A stretch of DNA of 64,000 bases from Xanthoparmelia taractica (lineage: Eukaryota; Ascomycota; Lecanoromycetes; Lecanorales; Parmeliaceae): the NCBI GenBank assembly GCA_033085395.1, contig JANQBS010000109.1, forward strand, positions 1 through 64,000, read 5' to 3'. Both the position numbers and the translations under genes were made by a program. Each line of letters starts with the position of its first letter. Position 1 is the first letter of the stretch. The notes beneath the pieces were generated by a model, which was given only the letters and a program-made list of their open reading frames with translations, did no database searches and was not told the DNA's origin. This document shows positions 24,396 to 34,947 of this stretch, one piece after another.

Positions 24396-25898
24396 CAATG
24401 TTCTTCATGATCGAATTTCGATATAGCAGGCTTGAGAGGAGTTTCCTGAGAATGATTGAAGTTTGATAGTAGCTAGAAATTCATGCAATTGCTTCGAGAA
24501 GGCCGCATTTGAACCAGCTTTCTAGCTCTTCGACCTTCAACAACAAAGCACACGCAAAGACACTTACCAAACCATATGATCCGTGGCATCTTCGTCTTCG
24601 AGTATCTCCGTCCTATCTTCTCATCATTTTGCGCACTGTCAACAATTTTCCATTGCTCACTGAAGCTAGAGTTGCACTCTATGGCCTACTCTGACATTCT
24701 CATTAGCTCACGATGCCTGTACTAGCGAGACAGTTGATGTTACTTACCCTTGGACAAAGCGATTGCCAGAGCTGGCTACGAAGATTAGCTTTAAGAATGA
24801 CAAATAGTATGCTGGAATTGGTACCGCCAGTCTTCAGTCGCCCAGACGACCAAAGGACTCATATATCCCGGGTCTAGGGATCATTTTGATTTCGGTTATA
24901 TTAGTGGCCGTTTGCTATTACACTGATCTTGCCTCCAATAATCAAGCAGCTGTCTAAGATCCTGTACAGCACTCTCTGCTTATTTCCTGAAAAAAATCTG
25001 AAACCTGCCACGTATCTGAGCATACGAAGGAGGCGGACCAACAATGAACGCAAATAACAATCGGAAGTTGTTTTCTGAAACGAGAAGCACCCCGGAGGAC
25101 CAGCTACTTTATACGCAGCACTTTTTGAACAACCCTCGTAGTTTACATGTTGAACAAATACGCAGCCAATAGTTCGGAGTGTAAGCTTTATTAGACTGGC
25201 TTCTTTCCAGCCATCTGTATAAGGTCAACCGAGACTTGTGGAAGCTCGGGTACTCTTTGGGGCTGCGACGCATTGTATATGGGAGATCCCGCAAGACAGG
25301 CACTCAGTCTCTGTTGTTGACTAGCACCATCGACCTAATAGAGCTGTGCACCTTCGGGGTGCTATCCTGAGAGTCTCTTGCGCGCTTCGGTTGTGTCGTG
25401 ATACCGGGTGAATCCGGGAGGACGTGGGATCTTACCAGGTAATAGTTTACAGAGATGGTAAGCTGTTTTTTTTTTTTTTTTTTTTTTTGCTGTCGAGATA
25501 GCGTGGGGCAGACAACGCAGAGCCGTGCCATTTAATGCACTGTGAGCTTGTTGGGACGACTGATAGAAAGATTTCATATGGGACCGCTTTTCAAGTTGCG
25601 TCTCAGATCTAGGGTTAGGGCTAGCAAGATCCAGAGTGCTAGCATAAATTGGGTTAGACCTGAAATCTTCGTCATTATCTTTGTTGCCACCAGCGATCGA
25701 TAGTATCAGCAGTGCTGTGCCAACCATGTCGCTCAAGGGTGGATGAAGACATCGTACTGAGACTGAGTCCTATGCATGTCTCAAACATAGAATATTGATA
25801 GGGAGCTTGCTTGTTTTAGGGTTGCAAATGCAATGGACAACATATAAGAATCTAGTCAGGCGGCAAATTGGGAGAACCGTTCATCCAACGCGTGTACC
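24396..25898. other. Gene-free stretch with a T23 run and telomere-like motif
   Basis: No supported gene. A run of 23 T lies at 25466-25488 (A23 on the minus strand), as might be left by a retroposed sequence. TAGGGTTAGGG occurs at 25610-25620. Minus-strand frames around 25109-25736 are broken by the homopolymer and show no domain. Confidence 0.5.
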
Positions 25899-26693
25899 AT
25901 GGAGCAGCCGAGCAAGAAGCGTAAAGCCATCAATGACTTCTTCAAACCCATCAGCAAACGCTCAAGTGCAGAGTCAATCTTGTTGGCTTCCCCATCTGGA
26001 TCCGGTGAAGAAGCAAGGCAAGCCTTCACTGTCAAAGGAACGCCCGTGCCAGGCTTGACCGTGCTCCTTGACTTCATAAAGCCTGCTGAGGAACGAGTCA
26101 TACTTGATTTCCTCAATGATTCCTCCAAATGCAATTGGCGAACGGATCTCAGCCGCCGTACAATGCACTTTGGAGGTACATATTGCCTCATGCCACCCAA
26201 ATCTGATACCCCAAGCGAGACAAAGCCCGAAATACATCAAGCGCCGCCTATGCTCGAAGAGCTTGAGTGGCTTATCCAGCGCATGATGGATGCGGATGTC
26301 TTTCCCATCAATCAAAGACCGCAGTACTGCATTGTTAATGAGTACACCGCCAATCTAGGCATCTCTGCGCATACCGAGAACTTTCAGTTCGGAGAGCCAG
26401 TCGTCGGTCTCAGTCTACTGTCCGCTTGTCCAATCCGGTTTCATGAATTGACGGAGCCTTTTGATGGTTCTGTGCGTAGTGGAAAGGCTGGTAAGGCGGA
26501 AAAGACTGGGAGACGATTCGATGTGGATATGCTGGGAAGAAGCTTGATGGTCATGAGGGGTGAGAGCAGGTGGAAGTGGCAGCATGAGATTGTGAGGAGT
26601 GCGAAGGGAAGAGGGCCCGGGTGGAAGAGGGTCAGCTTGACGTTCAGGTACAAAACTGAGGATGGGGACCCTAGGACTGACTTCAGAGCGTAA
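25899..26693 (+). CDS. AlkB-like Fe(II)/2-oxoglutarate dioxygenase, 264 aa
   Basis: This is a single exon starting at ACCATGG, a good context. The fold is that of AlkB homologues, which oxidatively remove alkyl groups from nucleic acids or modify tRNA. The visible pieces are an N-terminal PGLTVLLDFI and EERVILDFL region (48-72) and NEYTANLGISAHTE (147-160) carrying the first metal ligands. GLSLLS and IRFHEL strands follow (170-183), then LMVMRGESRWKWQHEI (216-231) with the distal His 229. RVSLTFR (244-250) holds the Arg pair that binds 2-oxoglutarate. The metal triad reads His158-x-Glu160...His229; Glu in place of the usual Asp is unusual. Residues 8-16 (RKAINDFFK) resemble a PCNA-interacting box lacking the leading Gln, which would suit a DNA-repair role (inference). 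Upstream residues are basic, KKRK, a possible nuclear signal. Confidence 0.85.
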   Translation: MEQPSKKRKAINDFFKPISKRSSAESILLASPSGSGEEARQAFTVKGTPVPGLTVLLDFIKPAEERVILDFLNDSSKCNWRTDLSRRTMHFGGTYCLMPPKSDTPSETKPEIHQAPPMLEELEWLIQRMMDADVFPINQRPQYCIVNEYTANLGISAHTENFQFGEPVVGLSLLSACPIRFHELTEPFDGSVRSGKAGKAEKTGRRFDVDMLGRSLMVMRGESRWKWQHEIVRSAKGRGPGWKRVSLTFRYKTEDGDPRTDFRA

Positions 26694-27467
26694 GAGACAA
26701 GCATTATGATCCTACCCAGTAGGCCAGCGATACTCGACCCTTTTGTCGCAGTAGCTCCAGTCACTCCCTGCTCGAGCCAAATCCATACCCTGCATCAAAA
26801 GAATCATGATACCTATCATTTACAGAGAAGACGTGCGCAAGAAGAATGATGTCTGATCAATACTCGGAGCGCCACCTACTCTTGAATAGGGATTTGGATT
26901 GATTGTATCCGATGCCATTGAAAGTTTCGAGTCTCCGGAGGCTCCAAAATTCAATCTTTCCCAGCAATAGACTTGTGCCACCGTACTGTCACAATGTACC
27001 ACTCTCAATCAGGCGGGAAGTTCTCAGACGCTTCGCCCCCAGCCACAGTAAGAACACTTGATGTCCTCTCGGCCACTTCTGCTACTGTTGGATTGTGCGC
27101 TTATTATCGTCTAATCGAATCGCCCATATGTACGTATATCGTAGGTACCGTGTGAAAAACGCAGATCAGCCTTCAAATTTGCTGTTGAGTTTTCATTGGA
27201 TGTAGGCCATCCTTGTTTCGAGCCCCTACTGATTACAACACACTTTGCATACTTGGCTTGAGGGACGAACCAATCGCATCTTAATGCAGCTGCAAGATAC
27301 CCCGCCTATCGCGTCCTTCAATGCACCTCGGAGAGCTATCTTTGCATTCCCCACCATTAGTCATGCGTGTTCTCCTCTTCTACTTATTTGTAGCCCCTTG
27401 AGTTCCTTCCATCAGTTCCTCCCTAATCTCTGTGACATCTTTCATATAGCATTGCGTATTAGGCATA
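26694..27467. other. Gene-free stretch
   Basis: No supported gene; this is the spacer between the AlkB-like gene and the permease, presumably containing the permease promoter. Confidence 0.5.
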
Positions 27468-29364
27468 ATGAGAAGTCCACAGGAAGATCGGGCTCTCCAT
27501 AACCCGAAAGACACGGATCTCTTAGAATCAAAGGTCGAGGTCAAAGATTTGAGTGCTGATATTGAACCTCGAGGAGACTACGATGGCGATGAGGATCAGC
27601 TTGCTCGGCTGGGTAAGAAGCAAGTCTTAAAGGTGCGCGATCTCGATTGAGGTTATTGTGGTGACCATGCTGACAGTTGTAGCGTAATTTTGGGTTCTGG
27701 TCAATGTTGGGCTTTAGCTGTGCTCTTATGATAACCTGGGAGGGCTTGCTATCGTGCGCATAAATATTCCTCGATACTGAACATTCGCTGACCCAAATTT
27801 ACAGGACCTTCACCGTCGGCCTCAGCAAGTGCGTACCCAGTATTCTAAAATTCGGATGACTGTCTGACGGATGACTTCCAGCGGAGGCCCAGCTGGATTG
27901 GTATATGGCTTCCTTTTTGTCTGGATTGGCATCTTGTTTATATTCACTACACTAAGCGAACTGGTATCAATGTACATATTAGTGCTATATACGAGGCCAG
28001 ATCATCGCTGATGAAGTTAACAGTGCGCCAACAGCGGGAGGCCAGTACCATTGGGTTGCAATGCTAGCACCCAAGTCTTCACAGAACGTCCTCAGCTACA
28101 TCACGGGGTGGCTCACAGTACTTGGCTGGCAAGCACTTAGTGCATCAGCTGCCCTTCTCACTGCAACGTCGATTCAAGGAGTGATTATCTTAGCCTGCCC
28201 CACTTATAACCCCAAGAACTGGCATGGTACTCTTATGGCCTGGGCGGTGGCGATTTGCGCCCTTGGCATCAACGCCTTGGTCAGCACTATCCTGGCGAAG
28301 ATTGAGGCACTCATCTTGATACTCCACATTGTGGGATTTGTTGCCATAATGGTTCCCTTAATCTATCTTGCCCCCCACAGCTCTCCGCAACAGGTATTTA
28401 CGGTCTTCGCGAACGCGGGAGAATGGCCCACACAGGGTCTGTCCTGCTTCGTGGGTCTGACAGGTCTTGTCTTCGCCTTCATAGGCACAGATGGAGCAAT
28501 ACACATGTCGGAAGAGGTCAAGAATGCTGCTGTAGTTGTGCCACGATCGATGATTCTGGGTGTGCTAATCAATGGTGCACTTGGCTTCGCCTTCGTCATC
28601 GCAATGGTCTTTTGTCTTGGGGACATCGATAAGATTACTTCGACCCCCCCCACGCAATATCCTTTCATGGCGGTATTTGCGCAAGCTGCAGGGTCAAAAT
28701 CTGGGGGCTCCGGAATGGTCGCCGTGATTCTTTTCATGTATATCTGTGCGACGACGACTATATTCGCATCCACGTCGAGGATGACCTGGTCGTTCGCCAG
28801 AGATGATGGCTTGCCATACTCCAATTATCTGAGCAGAGCAAGTCTTTCCCGTGTTGGCACCGGCAGATCGAGATGTCTCTGACCAGTGCATAGATTGACC
28901 GACGCACCTCGTTGCCTCTTCATGCGACCTCTTTCACAACCGTATTCACATGCCTTCTGACTCTGATTAACATCGGCTCATCGGTGGCTTTCAACAATGT
29001 CATCTCGCTGACTGTCAGTGGACTCTATTCTTCATACCTCGTTTGTTGCGCACTCTTTCTCTGGCGCCGCTGCACTGGCGGTATCGGTCGCTCAAGTCAA
29101 GATGCACTCGGGAAGATCGGTCTGTACTGGGGCCCCTTTAGAATCCAAGGGACCTTGGGTGTCGCAGTAAACATCGCAGCCTGCGTGTACATGATCATCG
29201 TCATCTTCTTCAGCTTTTGGCCACCGGCAACGCCAACTACTACGGCATCTATGAATTATAGTGTCCTGGTCTTCGGGGCTGTCATCTTGTTTAGTATAGC
29301 CTACTATCTCATGGTCGCACACAAGACCTATGTTGGACCACTGGTCGAAGTTGAGGTAAACTGA
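27468..29364 (+). CDS. APC-family amino-acid/GABA permease, 544 aa
   Basis: The model is join(27468..27632,27683..27753,27805..27828,27882..27971,28024..28837,28894..29364). The first four introns (50-53 nt) are GT-AG. The fifth (28838-28893) uses GC-AG with the optimal GCAAGT donor, the only strong site that restores the frame. The protein has an acidic soluble N-terminus and about twelve transmembrane helices. Family landmarks include RNFGFWSMLGFSCALM (helix 1), NGGPAGLVYGF, the APTAGGQYHW block, FIGTDGAIHMSEEVKNAA, TSRMTWSFARDDGLP and the IDRRTSLPLHA loop. These match the fungal GABA/choline/amino-acid permease branch of the APC superfamily (plasma membrane, proton-coupled uptake). The exact substrate cannot be read from sequence. 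The end is a clean ...VEVN stop with no long C-terminal extension. A 24 nt third exon is short but in phase. Confidence 0.9.
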
Positions 29365-29580
29365 AATGCAAAGTCTAAAGGAAGGATCGTGGGCGCTTTT
29401 TGATGTAATGTCTTAACCGAAAAAGGGGGAAGGAAGCGCACAAAGCATTTAGGTGGGCCTATATAGTGGGTAGGGAGTTGAACGCGTAATGCGGTACAGG
29501 GAAGATTTGAGTTACATGGGTCATTGGCATAGCCGGGCACACAGCTTGGCGGTCGTGGAGGTTCAATAAGAATCATATTA

Positions 29581-29625
29581 GGTTCGATTTCTAATGGCGC
29601 TGGTACAATGGTGTAGTGGTTTTGT
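29581..29625 (+). repeat. tRNA-like short repeat, copy 1
   Basis: GGTTCGATTTC, a match to the RNA polymerase III B box, is followed after nine bases by GCTGGTACAATGG and GTGTAGTGG, which resembles a tRNA D-arm/A-box. About 43 bp are shared with 38483-38527 at roughly 37 identical positions. The T-arm TTAGG-TTCGATT-TCTAA pairs. The order (B box before A box) is the reverse of a normal tRNA. I found no matching acceptor stem, so I do not call a tRNA gene. Confidence 0.45.
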
Positions 29626-29641
29626 GTCGTTGTCTCTTTTC

Positions 29642-29697
29642 TCGGCAGGGGTAGACGTGCGTAGTACTTGTATATGCAAGATTTCTACCCCTGCCGA
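29642..29697. repeat. Perfect 14 bp hairpin
   Basis: TCGGCAGGGGTAGA at 29642-29655 and its exact complement TCTACCCCTGCCGA at 29684-29697 enclose a 28 nt loop. It directly follows the tRNA-like repeat. It could be a structured transcript, a terminator-like fold or an element end; only the inverted repeat is observed. Confidence 0.6.
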
Positions 29698-30360
29698 TCT
29701 GTAACCCGGCGTGCCCGGGCATAGCCTTGCCTGCATGCTGGGAACTTGGAAGTCGCGGCAATCTAAGTAAAAAAGTCTCCGAACTCCTCGTAGCTACTCT
29801 GACTGTATATTTATGTTCTCGGAAATTCTGCGCACGTTGTGATCATTCTCAATTGACAGGAAATATTCTTCCCTCAACAGGCACCGCTAACATCAACCAC
29901 TACAACCTCTCGCAAAATGCGCAATCGATGTCCCCTATACCTCGCCGTAGACAAACATCTACAAAGCTCATTCATGTTTCATTTCACTAAGCCAAAAGCA
30001 TTGAACCACTCAATGAAGATCAATCGAATCAGCCCTGATATGAAACAACTTGGGTATCCTGCAGGATTCCCGTAAGCGAAGTGGCGTGGAAAAATTGCGG
30101 ATCATGCAGGTATCAGCCCCAGGCTCTGTCTTCAGCTAACGGCTGAATTCAACAGCTGAAGCTAGCTACACATCTATTTGAGACCATTTAGGCTTCATGT
30201 AAGGCTCACTTTCCAAAAATCAATAAAAGCCACAAAAAGTATATTAAAGGAGTTGTTCATTCATTCACCTGTTGCTCGCTCCCTTGTTCTTCTTTCTCTT
30301 TTGCATCTACTCCTACTTGGTGACTGTTCAAATCAGAGTCTCACATCCAGGATCTCAACG

Positions 30361-31252
30361 ATGAACAGGGCGGCCGAGTCCGGATTAGAAGTCAAGCTGC
30401 CCATGAATCTAGAAGTTGCCGCTCAACCAGACGGAAACAAGTACTTTGCGGAAGCTGATTCAGGCCGTTTTAATTCTATACCGCAAAATCAGTCCAATCA
30501 GTCTGACAGCTACTATACGGGAGTGGGAGTACCAAGTTATCCTGCCTTTACTCAGCCAAATCAGTCTGATCCTGGTGCAAAGAATATAAGCAGGCACAAG
30601 GCCTTTTGGGCGCTAGCTGTATTCACTGTCGTATGTCTGGCTATGGCACTGGGTGTAGGACTTGGTGTAGGTCTGGCGGCTCAACATAAGTCGAGCTCAA
30701 CCGGGTAAGCTCCGGTGTCCTGCCTCCCACCGTTCACGCACTACAATGGTCCTTCCTAATTCTCGATTCAGCGATGCACCCACAACTAGCACCAGCAACC
30801 TACCTACTACCATCACACAAGCCAGCGCCATCACCACAACAACACCGACACCAACTGCGCTCTCCTCCCTAAGCTGTCCCGCCGCCAACGGCTCCACGTA
30901 CACTGCCACCAACAAGCCCCCCATCACAGATTCTTCGCAAATCCCCCAAAATTCCTTCTCCTTCGAAATTCTCTGCAACACCAACACTGGCCAAGGAGGC
31001 GATGTCAGGGACATGCAGCTCATCAACAATGTCACTTCGCTCACCGACTGCATCGATGCATGCGCATTGTTTGACTTCCAAACGAAAACGTCGAATTTCC
31101 CAGCCTTCGCGTGCACAGGGGTTTCGTGGGGACATGGGTTGAACCTGGATCCAGTACATGTTTGTTGGCTGAAGAGCAATGTCACGCTGGGATCGCCAAA
31201 CAATACGGTGACGTGGCCAGGTTATCATGGAGCTGTCTTGCTAGATACCTAA
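30361..31252 (+). CDS. Single-pass membrane protein with Cys-rich extracellular (PAN/apple-like) domain, 274 aa
   Basis: The model is join(30361..30704,30772..31252), with a 67 nt GT-AG intron. I chose the ATG at 30361; the frame is open further 5' but without a better start. Residues 1-80 are hydrophilic and Gln/Asn/Ser-rich. A Gly-rich transmembrane helix follows at about 81-106 (WALAVFTVVCLAMALGVGLG). A Thr-rich stalk comes next, then a C-terminal domain (about 165-274). This holds Cys in the arrangement CPAANG...CNTNTG...CIDACALF...CTGVSWG...CWLKSN, which resembles the PAN/apple-like domains common at the C-terminus of such fungal surface proteins. With no signal peptide, a type II or III orientation placing the Cys domain outside is inferred. 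Ligand and role are unknown. Confidence 0.75.
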
Positions 31253-31609
31253 TGTGCGCTGACTACTACATCTGGTCCGGGAAAGCCAAGGCCCAAACGG
31301 TCTATGCTGACATGAATAATTTCTCCGTTTCCAAATTTCGCTCCAAGGCTTTTTTTTAAAGGCGCGAATGCTCCAGTAACCTTGGTGACGCCACCTTACC
31401 CATAAACTATATCACACTTGCTCAAGGTTCTGCCCGATTCGGATCAACATCTTTGGGGGTTTAGGCAGGAGGCACAGCATCAACCGACGCATCCCCAACC
31501 GCCAGCGCGGTGCTCTCGTCAGCGCTAAAACTAGTTGTATTCGCATCCACCTCCAACAGCTTTATGCCAGCACGGTGGCCAGGCGGCCGAGTCCTCACAG
31601 TTGGGAAGT
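31253..31609. other. Short gene-free stretch
   Basis: This is the tail-to-tail spacer between the membrane protein and the metallopeptidase-like gene. Nothing recognisable is seen. Confidence 0.5.
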
Positions 31610-32485
31610 TCACGCACCCAAATCGTATACCTGCCGCAATCGATTAGCTGGGGCGTAGGGGCAGCAGAAGAACAAAAGCTGGGTCATTCCCTTACTCGCA
31701 GCGTAGTAAATATAGCTTTGCGGGTTCAACACCGCGTATCCACCGAATAAATCTACACAGGCATTGACTGAGTAAACATCGACGCGTTTATGTTTGGTCG
31801 AATAAACATAGTAGTGTACCAGCTCATGCATTATATGCCACACTTGGTAGTTGAGCGAGCTTCTACCATCCGAGGCGTATCGGTCCAATTGTGGATCGAT
31901 AGGAAAGCAGTTCGCAGGTGACATAGTCGGCACGACTGGATGGTTAAAAAACGCCGGACATATCGCAATGTATGGTGTTCTTAGTAAAGCTATCGCTGAT
32001 ATTCCAACATGAGTCCGGCATCGTGTGAAAACGTCCACCTGTTTGTTGCTGTTGCTCTCGTTGAAAGTGACCTGGTCTGGGCCATCTACGCAGTAGAATA
32101 TAGGTGGTTCGAATATTCTCCCAGGCTGTGGGGGAACTGAAGCACCTTTGGTGATATTGGAAAAGACGTCGCGCACATAGGGTGCGTACGCAACGTGTTT
32201 GAAGAAAGTCGTATATGCGTCGCTCGATCCAGAGGAATCAAGGTCCGCGATGACCCACTGGAGGACATTTTGCAGGGCATTGATGGAAGTAGCGATGTCT
32301 TTGTTGTTGAATTTGCAGTTTTGAACGAGGTAAGGACCGATCTGGACAGACCGTGAATCTGCGCAAGTCCTCAGCAGAGGGTTGTTGTAAACAATGAAAA
32401 GACACATACGTGCGACTTGAATTCCTTGCGCCACCACCACGAACGTAAAGGCCACCCAACAAAGGCGATTCGAGGATAAATGCAT
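31610..32485 (-). CDS. Secreted HExxH metallopeptidase-like protein (M35-like), 274 aa
   Basis: The model is complement(join(31610..32358,32410..32485)), with a 51 nt intron (GTATGT...CAG). The intron is a multiple of three, so the unspliced frame is also open. I spliced it because it joins the signal peptide directly to a mature-looking sequence. The start is the ATG at 32485; the upstream frame has only a TTG. After the signal peptide (about 1-23) the protein has six or more Cys and a zinc-protease motif, HELVHYY (His203-Glu-x-x-His207 in the spliced protein). About 20 residues on comes NACVDLFGGYAVLNPQSYIYYA, an arrangement like the deuterolysin/aspzincin-like (M35) secreted peptidases, where an Asp is the third zinc ligand. 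The classical GTxDxxYG motif is absent, so activity is uncertain and subfamily placement is inference. It probably acts outside the cell. Confidence 0.75.
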   Translation of the reverse strand: MHLSSNRLCWVAFTFVVVAQGIQVARMCLFIVYNNPLLRTCADSRSVQIGPYLVQNCKFNNKDIATSINALQNVLQWVIADLDSSGSSDAYTTFFKHVAYAPYVRDVFSNITKGASVPPQPGRIFEPPIFYCVDGPDQVTFNESNSNKQVDVFTRCRTHVGISAIALLRTPYIAICPAFFNHPVVPTMSPANCFPIDPQLDRYASDGRSSLNYQVWHIMHELVHYYVYSTKHKRVDVYSVNACVDLFGGYAVLNPQSYIYYAASKGMTQLLFFCCPYAPANRLRQVYDLGA

Positions 32486-33111
32486 ATTGTGGGAGACGAA
32501 AAACGTGTTAGACAGCAGTATCCGAAGCAAAAAACTCAACACATAATGACTGTCGCGTATAAAGATTTTGACACGGACTGTTGGGATGAAAGGCGCCTCA
32601 TTCAGATTTGCGTCGGCTATATGCTAACAACACCCATGCTCAAAGGTGTGTTTGAGTAGAGAACCAATCAGGAAACGGAATTGACCTTGCCGAAGACGTT
32701 CAAATAGTTGAAGCAAAAGACTGCCGGAAACGAATTCTCAAGAGCGGGGCGCGTGCTCCTTTAAATCGCCGCAGGGCCCTTACAGCGTGGGCAATGAATG
32801 AAATAGTTGGCTTCCATGGCCATGATGTACCAAGTGCTAGATGTGAGTATTGAGCCTTCACATCTGTCTGAAACCGTCGAAAATATTAGTGCACCAGTCA
32901 GTTTTCAGGTCAAGATCAGACCTATGATTGACTATTGGACTTCAGACTGCACCGTCAACTAGTGAAAAATAGCAGCATGACTGTTGGTGGAGCAGTTAGT
33001 TGGTGCACCGTTGCCAATACTAGATCACTTAAAAGTTTATCAGTTCACGGATGCATTCCGGATATATTATTTACATGTGTGCTGCACCAGGTATGTAATA
33101 TCTAGCAGTCC
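32486..33111. other. Gene-free stretch
   Basis: No supported gene. It would include the promoter of the leftward metallopeptidase-like gene. Confidence 0.5.
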
Positions 33112-34040
33112 TTACTTACCAATGGGCTTCCTCAAAAGCAGCTTCTCGGTCGCCACTCCACGCCCTCCATACTCACCAATTTCAATCACAATCTCATCAA
33201 CCTGCTCCCAGCCATGGCGTAGATAAAGCTCATAGCCTGCAGGCGAGGCTTCAATGTATGTCCTCGCGTTATTTCTATCTGCATCGGCAAGGCCTTCGCC
33301 AATGAGCATGGCACCGAGGCCTTTGCGCTGATGGGCAGGTGAGACACCGAGAATATGAAGCACTGATGACAATTGATCAGCACTAGGACAGTCAAAAGAC
33401 TTGTATAAGCGGCGACGACAGAGAGAAAATGAAATGACTGACAATATTGCCAACCGGCAAAGGCACCTTGCTTTTAGATGGCGTCTTCAAGCCTCTTGTA
33501 CGGTATATCCTCACCGGGTGCTTGATTCGGAATAGACACAGAAATCTATCATATCGAACTCGGACGTACAGTAGTCTTTACTCTCATCCATCCACTTCGC
33601 TTTCTTCTCTCTCAAGGCAGCAAAGAAGACATCGTGAAGCTCTCTGTTCGATCCCTCTGGGAGCGGATGCTCCAACTCTTCATCTCTATCAAGCCGTGCT
33701 TTCTCCGCTCTTTGTTCCGGCGTCAGAGTATATGGGTACTGCCATTTTGCGAAAGCTAGCGCCGTTCTAGCGACAGATGAGTGCGATGGTCTACTTGTCG
33801 GGCTCGGCGTGGCCAAGGATTGTACCCATCTCCGTCAACAACCTTCCTGAACCTTATTCCGTTGAGCTGGCTCATCTCAAATTTACGTCCGTACCAGTGC
33901 ATATCATAAGCCTGCTTGACTTGAGGTGGGACGTTGGACATTATCTGTCCAATAAAAGGGTCGTCTGCAAATGCGGCATGATAGATAGCAATGATATCAG
34001 GCAAGTCAGCAGGCGTTGCTGGCGAAATGGTGTATGGCAT
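33112..34040 (-). CDS. GNAT-family N-acetyltransferase, 220 aa
   Basis: The model is complement(join(33112..33362,33570..33766,33826..34040)). The first intron is 59 nt; the second is 207 nt, much longer than others nearby. The N-terminus ISPATPADLPDIIAIYHAAFADDPF is the typical first strand and helix of fungal GNAT proteins. AFAKWQYPY is the central strand after the splice. HILGVSPAHQRKGLGAML contains the acetyl-CoA pyrophosphate-binding loop (QRKGLG). YIEASPAGYELYLRHGWEQV is the closing strand-helix unit. A charged insert (about 85-130) separates the halves, as in many fungal relatives. It transfers an acetyl group from acetyl-CoA to an unknown acceptor, probably a small molecule, in the cytosol. 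The long intron holds open sequence, so an additional or alternative exon is possible. Confidence 0.85.
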
Positions 34041-34947
34041 GTTCAGTAAAATGATGGATGGAGATTGTGAAAAGAGAGCATGGTCGAGTCTTCCGTTTTG
34101 TGGCAGACGGCAGAGGCAATAATACGTCCTGCCGCTGGTTTTGCCTCTATACTGGCCTAACGTTAATTGGCAGGTCCATGTGTCGCCTAAAATACCCTAC
34201 CGTGCTTGGTACTGTCGAGATACCACGTTACCTTAGATAGCTAGCGTCTCAGTGCTGCCAGAAAGCACACCGTCAGATTCTTATCCCCCTTGCTTTGTCT
34301 ACTTCGTAAGCATGCATAGAGTCTGATCGTGCTATCGAATTCTCTTCTCGATGCACTGGAATCATCTCTACTACAATGGCATACCAGAGCCTCCACAAAG
34401 ATAATCTCCAGCCTGCCGGCGGCTGCAAAACTGACCGGCTGCTTTACGACATCCTCGAAGCCCAATCTACACCATCAAGCCTAGGATACTCCATGGCTAT
34501 AGCTTTGAGAGAACTCTCGGACAGTGAAAGATGATACGATCGAGTTTTAGGGAAGCAACATGCGACTTGGACGGGTTTTCTCCGGAGAAGATGTAGGTAA
34601 GACATTTACAAATTTGATATTGGCTGTGGAATAACATGGGAACTGATAAATCTACAGTACCGTGGATCGAGGATAATGGCCAATCGAGTTAATGTGGAAT
34701 TAACAATTGTCACTTCGGAAGCTGTCAAACTCTCATCTTGCGCAGAGCTTCTTTCCAGTCTTCGCCATACTGCTGACGGAAATCCTGGGCAATTTGACAA
34801 AGATCGTCCCAATTTGCGCTATTGGCCTGGGAGATACCTTCCCTCTATGAGTCTCCTCCTCTTTCCCTTTCCCTTTACCTTTACGCAGCTCTTCCTCTCT
34901 CCTCTCTTCTCTGCACTATCTCAATTCTGATAATACATAACCACTTA
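34041..34947. other. Gene-free stretch
   Basis: No supported gene. Small frames near 34241-34465 and 34676-34930 have no recognisable content, and the latter is a pyrimidine-rich run. Confidence 0.5.

Larger units (their letters stand above)
29365..30360. other. Intergenic stretch with tRNA-like repeat and hairpin
   Basis: No protein gene supported. It contains a short tRNA-like repeat (29581-29625) and a perfect 14 bp hairpin (29642-29697). A-box-like TGGCATAGCCGG lies at 29524-29535, but no complete cloverleaf could be folded with it. Confidence 0.5.

Noticed and set aside
29524..29591. Possible tRNA gene from A-box TGGCATAGCCGG to B-box GGTTCGATTTC
   Set aside because: Both boxes match consensus, but acceptor-stem pairing fails and the spacing needs an intron or long variable arm that I could not fold.
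32359..32409. Unspliced version of the metallopeptidase-like gene keeping these 51 nt as coding
   Set aside because: It is open and in frame, but the GTATGT...CAG boundaries are canonical and the retained piece would put an odd Leu/Cys segment at the mature N-terminus.
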